Source of the DNA: Stagnihabitans sp038323315
GTDB lineage: Bacteria; Pseudomonadota; Alphaproteobacteria; Rhodobacterales; Rhodobacteraceae
Length of the DNA: 11,836 nt
Assembly: GCA_038323315.1 (NCBI GenBank)
Contig: JBBQGU010000091.1
Location: 1 to 11,836, forward strand
Direction: 5' to 3'
In this document: positions 7,136 to 11,836 of the stretch, piece after piece
Numbering within the stretch: position 1 is the first letter of the stretch
Layout of the letters: each line of letters opens with the position of its first letter
Program-made: the position numbers and the translations under genes
The notes under the pieces: generated by a model
Seen by the model: the letters and a program-made list of their open reading frames with translations, nothing else
Told to the model about the DNA's origin: nothing
Database searches by the model: none

Positions 7136-7747
7136 CTATTTGCGCAACCGGATCAAACTGACCCTGGCCAAAAGGCCCGGGCCTTGGCCAGCTTTCTTTA
7201 ACTCGATTCGGGCATCGAACAGATCGGAAACGTGTTGGGCGCGTTGGTGCACCCTGACGGTGACGACCGCCCCGTGCCCTGCATAGCTGATCGCGTTGGC
7301 GACCAGATTCTTCAACAACCCGGCCAGCAGGACCGGGTCGGCTTCGGCCTTGGCGGTCGCGGGGCCCTCGAAGCCAAGGTCGATCTGGTGCCCAAGGGCT
7401 GCGGGCAGCATTTCGGCGGTGACCTCTTTGGCGATTGCGACGATGTCGACCGGATGCAGGACGGCGGCGCCGGTGCTGGCGTCGACCCGGGCCAGCACCA
7501 GCAGTTGTGCAAGCACCCGCTCGGCCCGTTTCAAGGCGGTTATGGCCTTTTGGTTGGCTGAACTGGCGTCCTCCGGGGTTGTGCTGCGGCCCAGCAATGC
7601 CAGTTGGGTGCGCACGACGGCCAGAGGGGTGCGCAACTGGTGGCTGGCGTTGCCCGTAAAATTGCGCAAGGCGTCCAGCGCGGTTTCCAGCCGCGCCATG
7701 AACGAGTTGATCGAGGCGACAAGGGCCTGCACCTCTTGCGGGGTGTC
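7136..7747 (-). pseudogene. tctE: Truncated sensor histidine kinase remnant (TctE-like)
   Basis: On the - strand this is clear kinase sequence lacking both ends. It starts in the linker after HAMP (TPQEVQALVASINSFMARL), runs through the dimerisation and phosphorylation region NASHQLRTPLAVV with the phospho-acceptor His encoded at 7640-7642, and reaches the N-box LLKNLVANAISYAGHG (Asn codons at 7307-7309 and 7295-7297). It then decays: the G1 box, normally DxGPG, reads GQGPG, and the frame stops at 7136-7138 with no G2 box. The sensor and membrane segments are absent because the sequence changes near 7747 into antisense of tctC/tctB. The EV-x-x-L-V-x-x-IN and SHQLRTPLA signatures fit TctE kinases, the usual partners of tctCBA transporters. 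The frame technically continues upstream on the - strand to 8305, but that part is antisense to tctB. Confidence 0.72.
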
Positions 7748-7748
7748 T
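7747..7748. other. Junction between tctE and tctC remnants
   Basis: Kinase-like sequence on the - strand ends and tctC-like sequence on the + strand begins within a few bases of this point. One deletion taking the 5' end of tctE, any gene between and most of tctC would explain it. The exact base is uncertain by about 10. Confidence 0.5.
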
Positions 7749-7814
7749 GCGCAACTGGCCAAAGAGATCGTGGCCACCACCGCCATCCTCAAGGACATCG
7801 GTCTGGTGAAATGA
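7748..7814 (+). pseudogene. tctC: 3'-terminal remnant of a tctC-like substrate-binding protein gene
   Basis: About 22 codons (AQLAKEIVATTAILKDIGLVK and stop) lie directly before tctB and overlap its start as ATGA. An amphipathic helix ending in a GL-x-K-like tail is usual for the C-terminus of TctC/Bug solute-binding proteins, and tctC normally precedes tctB. Upstream of about 7747 the DNA is instead antisense of a kinase gene, so nearly the whole of tctC is missing. The frame is technically open further upstream, but that sequence matches kinase on the other strand. The identity rests on a short stretch plus position. Confidence 0.55.
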
Positions 7815-8296
7815 CCGCTCATGCAATTGGGCGTCGCCCCCATGGGGCGACGTTTTTCGTCGCTGTCGTGCTGGCCGGCTTGGGCGGGCTGCTGATCTGG
7901 CAGGGCCGCGCGATCCCCGACAAGGGTGGCTATGCGGGCATCGGTTCGGGCGACATGCCGGTCTTTGTCGGCGGCGTCATGCTGCTCTTGGCGGTGGCGC
8001 ATGTTTATCAGGGGCTGCGCCACACGGCGGCGGTTGTGCCAAGCCAGCAATTGCTGCCGGTCCTGTTCATCGTTGGCGGTCTGGCGTTGCAACTGGCATT
8101 GCTGAAACCATTGGGTTTTTTCGTCGCCTCGGGGCTGTTGTTCGCCTGCACGGCGGCGGCGTTTGGCAAGCGCAGTCTGGCAGTGACCTTGCCGGTGGGC
8201 ACCGGCTTTGCGCTGGTGGTTTACGGGGTGTTTGACAGGTTGTTGCAGTTGAACCTTCCTGGCGGGTTTCTGGAAACCCTGATTTTCGGGGGCTGA
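7811..8296 (+). CDS. tctB: Tripartite tricarboxylate transporter small membrane subunit TctB
   Basis: The 161-residue protein has four hydrophobic segments (about residues 13-31, 53-72, 80-117 and 125-148) and the loop element YAGIGSGDMPVFVGG, which matches the TctB family in layout and length. TctB works with the large channel subunit TctA and the periplasmic binding protein TctC to import tricarboxylates or related organic acids with ions. The ATG at 7811 overlaps the tctC remnant stop, and tctA begins one base after the tctB stop. The frame is undamaged. Since both partners are broken here, the protein probably has no working transporter, unless other copies exist in the genome. Confidence 0.8.
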   Translation: MTAHAIGRRPHGATFFVAVVLAGLGGLLIWQGRAIPDKGGYAGIGSGDMPVFVGGVMLLLAVAHVYQGLRHTAAVVPSQQLLPVLFIVGGLALQLALLKPLGFFVASGLLFACTAAAFGKRSLAVTLPVGTGFALVVYGVFDRLLQLNLPGGFLETLIFGG

Positions 8297-8333
8297 GATG
8301 ACCACCTTTGACTTTCTGTTGCAGGGTCTGGCC

Positions 8334-8342
8334 GTGGCGCTG
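8334..8342 (+). other. Probable internal deletion scar in tctA
   Basis: The nine bases GTGGCGCTG encode VAL, where intact TctA has two separate -VAL- elements (LLQGxAVAL and, about 40 residues later, TVALLLPVTYG). One copy remaining is what recombination or slippage between two short direct repeats would leave. The ancestral sequence is not in the window, so this is inference. Confidence 0.5.
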
Positions 8343-8702
8343 TTGTTGCCGGTGACTTATGGCCTGGACCCCGCAGGGTCGATCATCATGTTTGCGGGCA
8401 TCTATTATGGGGGGATGTATGGCGGATCGACCACCTCGATCTTGTTGAACACGCCGGGCGAAAGCGCCGCGATCGTGACGGCGCTGGAGGGGAACAAGAT
8501 GGCCCGCGCCGGGCGTGGCGGGCCTGCCCTTGCCACCGCCGCCATCGGGTCTTGCGTGGCGGGCCTGCTGGCCAGGCTGGCGCTGGCCTTTCTGGCCCCG
8601 CAGATCGTGAAACTGGTCTTCATCTTTGGCCCGCGCGAATACTTTGCCCTGATGGTGCTGGCCTTCATCACCGTCTCAGCCGCGTTTGGCGACAGCACGC
8701 AA

Positions 8703-8711
8703 AGGGGTTGA
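8703..8711 (+). other. Frameshift site in tctA
   Basis: Reading through S-T-Q-R-G ends at TGA 8709-8711, while the next frame begins L-T-S-L-F at TTG 8708. Restoring one base in the A3G4 run at 8701-8707 rejoins R-G-L-T-S-L-F, as in TctA relatives. A mutation or a read error in the homopolymer are both possible. Confidence 0.75.
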
Positions 8712-9722
8712 CCTCGCTGTTTGTCGGCCTCGGGTTGGCGGTTGTCGGCATCGACGGTCTGACCGGGCAGGCGCGCCTGTCCTTTGGCGTGCCGCAGTTG
8801 CTGGACGGGATCGAGGTGACGACACTGGCCGTCGCCATGTGTGCCGTGGGCGAGGCGCTGTTTGGCGCAGCGCAAGGCCGCGGCACGGATGAAAAGATTC
8901 ACGCGATCAAAGGCGCTGTCGCCATGACCCGCGAGGATTGGCGCCGGTCCTGGCGGCCGTGGCTGCGTGGCAAGGCCATCGGCTCTCCCATCGGTGCCAT
9001 GCCTGCGGGCGGGGCGGACATTGCCAGCTTTCTGTCCTATGGCACGGAAAAGCGCTTTGCCAAATATCCCGAAGAATTCGGTCACGGCGCCATCGAAGGC
9101 GTCGCGGGCCCCGAGGCCGCCAACAGCGCCGCTGCCGCCGGAACGCTGGTTCCCCTGTTGACGCTGGGCCTGCCCACGACCGCCATTGCCGCCATCATGC
9201 TGGCGGGGTTTCAGCAGTTCGGCCTGCAACCGGGGCCCTTGCTGTTCGTCACCTCGCCCAAGCTGGTCTGGGGCCTGATCGCCAGCCCGCTGATCGCCAA
9301 TGTGATGTTGCTGGTGCTGAACCTGCCGCTGATCCGGCTGTGGGTCAAACTGCTGTCCATCCCGCGCCCGTGGCTTTACGCGGGCATCTTGCTGTTTGCG
9401 ACGCTGGGCACCATCGGGGTCAACCCCTCGCCGGTCGAGTTGTCGATGCTGATGATCTTTGGCGTCATGGGCTATCTGATGCGCCTGCACGGCTATCCCA
9501 TCGCCCCGGTGGTCGTGGGCCTGATACTGGGGCCGATGGCCGAACAGCAGTTGCGCCGGGCTTTGGCCATCGCGCAGGGCGACTGGGGCACATTGGTCAG
9601 CACGCCGGTCTCTGCCGGGCTGCTGGGTCTGGCGCTGCTGGCGCTGATCGTGCCGATTTTGCTGCGCCTGGGCGGCAAGGGCGCGGTCCTGACCCAAATC
9701 GCCGGCGGTGACGATTAGCGGC

Positions 9723-9741
9723 GGCGGCCAACAAGCCCGCC
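9723..9741. terminator. Weak hairpin between convergent tctA and mur
   Basis: GGCGG (9723-9727) and CCGCC (9737-9741) could pair around a 9-base loop in the 45-base gap between the two convergent genes. No T-run follows on either strand. The gap holds nothing else of note. Confidence 0.2.
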
Positions 9742-9763
9742 AGGACGTCGTACCCTGACACGG

Positions 9764-10189
9764 TCACGGTCGTTTGCGGCAATACAGTTCAAGCCGGTGG
9801 TGGACCACGTCATAGCCCAGACGTGCCGCAATTTCGGCTTGCAACTGCTCGATGCGATCCGACTGAAACTCGACGATCTGGCCGCTGTCCAGGTCGATGA
9901 TATGATCGTGGTGCAATTTGTCCACCCGCTCGAACCGGGCGCTGGCACCCTCGAAACTGTGCCGGGTGACCATGCCGGCCTGTTCCAGTGCGGCAATGGT
10001 GCGATAGACCGTCGCAATGGATATCTTGGGGTCTGCGATCTTGGCACGCAGGTGCAGTTCCGCCACATCCGGATGATCTTCGGCCTCGGCAAGCACGTGA
10101 AGCACGGCGATGCGCTGCGCCGTGATCCGAAAGCCAGCCCGCTGCAGGGCTGCCACCTGCTGGTCCGTGTTCCTGTACGGCGTGTTCAT
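9764..10189 (-). CDS. mur: Fur-family metal-responsive repressor, probably manganese-sensing Mur
   Basis: The 141-residue protein has the Fur layout: a winged-helix N-terminal half with recognition helix ISIATVYRTIAALEQAGMV (residues 56-74) and a C-terminal dimerisation half with the metal-site motif HHDH at 93-96, then IIDLDSGQIVEF. In classical Fur the latter reads LICLDCGKVxEF with structural-zinc cysteines; here both Cys positions are Asp and Ser, as in alphaproteobacterial Fur/Mur proteins. The ATG at 10187-10189 follows a weak AGGCAGG on the - strand. It is divergent from sitA with a 123-base gap carrying two matching operators, so it very likely represses the Mn(II) transporter, and perhaps itself, when manganese is plentiful. 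Iron-sensing Fur is the alternative; the sit neighbours favour Mur. Confidence 0.85.
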   Translation of the reverse strand: MNTPYRNTDQQVAALQRAGFRITAQRIAVLHVLAEAEDHPDVAELHLRAKIADPKISIATVYRTIAALEQAGMVTRHSFEGASARFERVDKLHHDHIIDLDSGQIVEFQSDRIEQLQAEIAARLGYDVVHHRLELYCRKRP

Positions 10190-10227
10190 GCCACTGCCTG
10201 CCTTGCCATTCGCATCTTCGACTTTGT

Positions 10228-10245
10228 TTGCGAATGACTATCATT
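10228..10245. promoter_or_regulatory. Fur/Mur-like operator, copy 1
   Basis: TTGCGAATGACTATCATT contains the palindromic core AATGA-CTA-TCATT (10233-10245) and shares TTGCRAATGRYTMTCAT with copy 2. It is AT-rich against a GC-rich background and lies midway between the divergent genes. Confidence 0.65.
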
Positions 10246-10256
10246 AATCTTTACAC

Positions 10257-10273
10257 TTGCAAATGGTTCTCAT
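10257..10273. promoter_or_regulatory. Fur/Mur-like operator, copy 2
   Basis: TTGCAAATGGTTCTCAT repeats copy 1 exactly 29 bases downstream. It overlaps the sitA promoter candidate: TTTACA at 10250-10255 with an ATACT-like -10 near 10271-10276, though that spacing is a short 15 bases. Binding here should block sitA transcription. Confidence 0.6.
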
Positions 10274-10276
10274 ACT

Positions 10277-10290
10277 CATTCCACAGAATG
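10277..10290. repeat. Short inverted repeat in the sitA leader
   Basis: CATTC (10277-10281) and GAATG (10286-10290) are perfect complements around CACA. The arms resemble the operator core, so this could be a third half-bound site or a small leader hairpin. Confidence 0.35.
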
Positions 10291-10301
10291 TGTAACCGGG
10301 C

Positions 10302-10305
10302 GGAG
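10302..10305 (+). promoter_or_regulatory. Ribosome binding site of sitA
   Basis: GGAG ends 7 bases before the ATG at 10313 and supports that start, which also gives a proper signal peptide. Confidence 0.65.
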
Positions 10306-10312
10306 ACTGGGA

Positions 10313-11209
10313 ATGGTCAGACTGGCTTTGCGATCCGTGCTGCTTGGCGCGGCGGCTTTGATGATGGCGCAGGTTGTCAGCGCGCAGGACAATCAGTTCA
10401 AGGTGATCACCACCTTTACCATCATCGCCGACATGGCCCGCAACGTGGCGGGGGATGCGGCGGTGGTGGAATCCATCACCAAGGCGGGGGCCGAGATTCA
10501 TGGTTATGAGCCGACGCCGGGCGACATCATCCGGGCGCAGGATGCCGATCTGATCCTGTGGAACGGCCTGAATCTGGAGCTGTGGTTCGCGCAATTCTTC
10601 CGCAACCTGACCGACGTTCCCAGTGCCACGCTGACCGATGGCATCACGCCGATGGGGATTGCCGAGGGCGCGTATTCCGGCAAGCCGAACCCCCATGCCT
10701 GGATGAGCCTGGAAAACGCGCTGATCTATGTCGACAACATCCGCGACGCGATGTCCGAACATGACCCGGCCAATGCGGCGATCTATGCTTCCAATGCCGA
10801 CGCCTACAAGGCCCGCATCACCGCGACCATCGCGCCCTTGCGCGCGGCGGTTCTGGCGGTGCCCGAACAGCAGCGCTGGCTTGCGTCCTGCGAGGGGGCC
10901 TTCAGCTATCTGATCCGCGATTTCCAGATGAAAGAGCTGTACCTATGGCCGATCAACGCCGATGCGCAAGGCACCCCGCAGCAGGTGCGCAAGGTGATCG
11001 ACGCCATGCGCAAGTACAGCATTCCGGCGATCTTTTGTGAAAGCACCGTCTCGCAGGACCCGGCCAAACAGGTCGCGCGCGAGACGGGGGCAGCTTACGG
11101 TGGGGTGCTGTATGTCGACAGCCTGACCGAGGCGGACGGACCGGTGCCCACCTATATCGATCTGTTGCGCGTCACGTCACAAACCATTGTCGATGGTCTG
11201 ACACAATAG
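10313..11209 (+). CDS. sitA: Periplasmic Mn(II)/Fe(II)-binding protein SitA of an ABC transporter
   Basis: The 298-residue protein is a cluster A-I (TroA/SitA/YfeA) metal-binding protein. A Sec signal peptide (residues 1-24) is probably cut after VSA; there is no lipobox Cys, so it is a soluble periplasmic protein. The four expected metal ligands are present: H63 in AEIHGYEPTPGD, H128 in KPNPHAWMS, E194 in CEGAFSYL and D269 in LYVDSL. Typical SitA stretches also occur: TTFTIIADMARNVAGDAAVVESIT, ILWNGLNLELWF, KELYLWPINADAQGTPQQVRKVID and GPVPTYIDLLRVT. It captures Mn(II) (and possibly Fe(II)) and delivers it to SitCD membrane subunits powered by SitB. It lies divergently from mur, and sitB follows after 81 bases. 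The His-rich loop typical of zinc ZnuA is absent, which favours Mn over Zn. Confidence 0.93.
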   Translation: MVRLALRSVLLGAAALMMAQVVSAQDNQFKVITTFTIIADMARNVAGDAAVVESITKAGAEIHGYEPTPGDIIRAQDADLILWNGLNLELWFAQFFRNLTDVPSATLTDGITPMGIAEGAYSGKPNPHAWMSLENALIYVDNIRDAMSEHDPANAAIYASNADAYKARITATIAPLRAAVLAVPEQQRWLASCEGAFSYLIRDFQMKELYLWPINADAQGTPQQVRKVIDAMRKYSIPAIFCESTVSQDPAKQVARETGAAYGGVLYVDSLTEADGPVPTYIDLLRVTSQTIVDGLTQ

Positions 11210-11216
11210 GTATCGC

Positions 11217-11234
11217 CGCCGCCTTGGGCGTTTT
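11217..11234 (+). terminator. Weak hairpin with T4 between sitA and sitB
   Basis: CGCC (11220-11223), loop TTG, GGCG (11227-11230), then TTTT (11231-11234). The stem is only four pairs, so full termination is unlikely. Partial attenuation, giving more binding protein than ATPase, is possible. Confidence 0.25.
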
Positions 11235-11277
11235 GATGCACAGGCTATATTCCACTTGAACCGCACGACGACACATC

Positions 11278-11281
11278 AGGA
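11278..11281 (+). promoter_or_regulatory. Ribosome binding site of sitB
   Basis: AGGA ends 9 bases before the ATG at 11291 and supports that start. Confidence 0.5.
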
Positions 11282-11290
11282 TAACGCATA

Positions 11291-11836
11291 ATGTTGCAAT
11301 CTGCCGCGCCTCTTACATCCGGCATTTCCGCGAAGGGGGTTTTCGTCACCTATCGCAACGGCCAAACCGCGCTGCGCGATACCAGTTTCGAGGTGCCAAC
11401 CGGCACGATCACCGCCTTAGTGGGCGTCAATGGCGCGGGCAAATCGACGATCTTCAAGGCGATCATGGGTTTTGTGCCGGTGGCCAGGGGCGAGATCACC
11501 ATTCTGGGCCAATCGGTGACATCGGCGCTGAAGGCGAACCGCGTGGCCTATGTCCCGCAGGCCGAAGAGGTGGACTGGTCGTTCCCGGTGCTGGTCGAAG
11601 ATGTGGTGATGATGGGTCGCTATGGCCGGATGGGAATTTTCCGCATCCCGCGCCCGGCCGATCATGCGGCAGTCACAGACGCTCTGGCCCGCGTGAACAT
11701 GACCGAGTACCGCAAGCGCCAGATCGGTGAATTGTCGGGCGGCCAGCGCAAGCGCGTGTTTCTGGCCCGCGCCTTGGCGCAGGACGCCATGGTGATCCTG
11801 CTGGACGAGCCATTCACCGGCGTCGATGTCCAGACC
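11291..11836 (+). CDS. sitB: Manganese/iron ABC transporter ATPase SitB (3' end outside window)
   Basis: The open frame from ATG 11291 reaches the window end without a stop (182 codons), so the gene is partial. All ABC ATPase elements up to the D-loop are present: Walker A GVNGAGKST (residues 45-53), the Q-loop YVPQ (Q90), the signature LSGGQ (148-152) and Walker B VILLDE (168-173). SitB-type sequence includes AEEVDWSFPVLVEDVVMMGRYG. It hydrolyses ATP on the cytoplasmic side to drive Mn(II) import and should be followed by sitC and sitD. It lies 81 bases after sitA in the same direction and is probably in the same operon. The first 16 residues are a variable extension before the ABC core. Confidence 0.93.
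   Translation, partial: MLQSAAPLTSGISAKGVFVTYRNGQTALRDTSFEVPTGTITALVGVNGAGKSTIFKAIMGFVPVARGEITILGQSVTSALKANRVAYVPQAEEVDWSFPVLVEDVVMMGRYGRMGIFRIPRPADHAAVTDALARVNMTEYRKRQIGELSGGQRKRVFLARALAQDAMVILLDEPFTGVDVQT

Larger units (their letters stand above)
8298..9718 (+). pseudogene. tctA: Disrupted tctA (large membrane subunit): internal deletion and frameshift
   Basis: Two frames together encode TctA. Frame one (8298-8711, 137 codons) gives MTTFDFLLQGLAVAL, then LLPVTYGLDPAGSIIMFAGIYYGGMYGGSTTSILLNTPGESAA and so on, and ends at TGA 8709-8711. The second frame takes over at about 8706 (LTSLFVGLGLAVVGIDGL and on) and runs to the TAG at 9716-9718, including EEFGHGAIEGVAGPEAANSAAAAGTLVPLLTLGLPTTAIAA, a TctA hallmark. 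Two faults are visible. First, the segment normally between LLQG-x-x-VAL and ALLLPVTYG, about 40 residues with the conserved LPGIGP motif, is absent without loss of frame. Second, one base is missing in or near the G-run at 8704-8707. The usual length is about 500 residues; here it would be about 473 even if the frame were mended. The protein should not work. Confidence 0.85.

Noticed and set aside
7296..7747. + strand open frame continuous with the tctC tail
   Set aside because: It is the antisense of the kinase fragment, with no resemblance to a periplasmic binding protein; only the last ~22 codons look like tctC.
7748..8305. Upstream extension of the kinase frame on the - strand
   Set aside because: The frame is open, but its sequence is antisense to tctB and the tctC tail and has no membrane or sensor features of a kinase.
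8700..8711. Programmed -1 frameshift making full TctA
   Set aside because: The phased codons CAA AGG GGT do not form a canonical X-XXY-YYZ slippery heptamer, TctA is not known to be made this way, and the gene also lacks an essential segment.
8405..9697. 430-codon open frame on the - strand opposite tctA
   Set aside because: Gln/Arg/His-rich composition typical of antisense to a hydrophobic membrane protein; the + strand clearly encodes TctA.
1..11836. CRISPR arrays, tRNA/rRNA genes, transposases or insertion-sequence ends
   Set aside because: None were seen. The regular repeats in 4715-6751 are coding RTX repeats, not spacer-separated direct repeats.

Overview
The window looks like chromosomal DNA from a GC-rich alphaproteobacterium, most likely of the Rhodobacteraceae (Paracoccus/Rhodobacter/Roseobacter type). 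The reasons are a sit-type manganese transporter divergent from a Fur/Mur regulator, a large RTX serralysin-like protease, a tctCBA-type tripartite tricarboxylate transporter locus, and strong G/C preference at third codon positions. The lineage is inferred from gene content only.

Layout. (1) Positions 1-3355, + strand: three overlapping genes. They are the 3' part of a polytopic dolichol/phytol-kinase-like lipid kinase, a GNAT-fold acyltransferase and a compact AMP-forming acyl ligase. Their stop/start overlaps suggest one translationally coupled operon acting on a lipid or isoprenoid alcohol and an acyl group; the product is unknown. (2) Positions 3356-3742: a 387-base non-coding stretch with inverted repeats, a weak promoter candidate and a clear ribosome binding site. 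(3) Positions 3743-7075, +: a 1110-residue secreted metalloprotease with zinc motif, Met-turn, many RTX calcium-binding repeats, a PPC domain set between RTX blocks and a serralysin-type C-terminus. (4) Positions 7136-9718: a decayed tct locus. A sensor-kinase fragment (tctE-like, - strand) lacks both ends and abuts the last ~22 codons of a tctC-like gene. An intact tctB follows, then a tctA with an apparent in-frame internal deletion and a frameshift. (5) Positions 9764-11836: a Fur-family (Mur-like) regulator on the - strand, divergent from sitA and the start of sitB. The 123-base gap between mur and sitA carries two copies of a Fur/Mur-like operator.

Working picture. The Mur-sit module is complete as far as it is visible: the regulator probably represses the Mn(II) transporter through the operators. 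The protease needs a type I secretion system that is not in this window. The tct locus appears non-functional, since its binding protein, membrane channel and sensor kinase are all damaged and only tctB reads through cleanly. No RNA genes, CRISPR arrays, transposase genes or insertion-sequence ends were seen.
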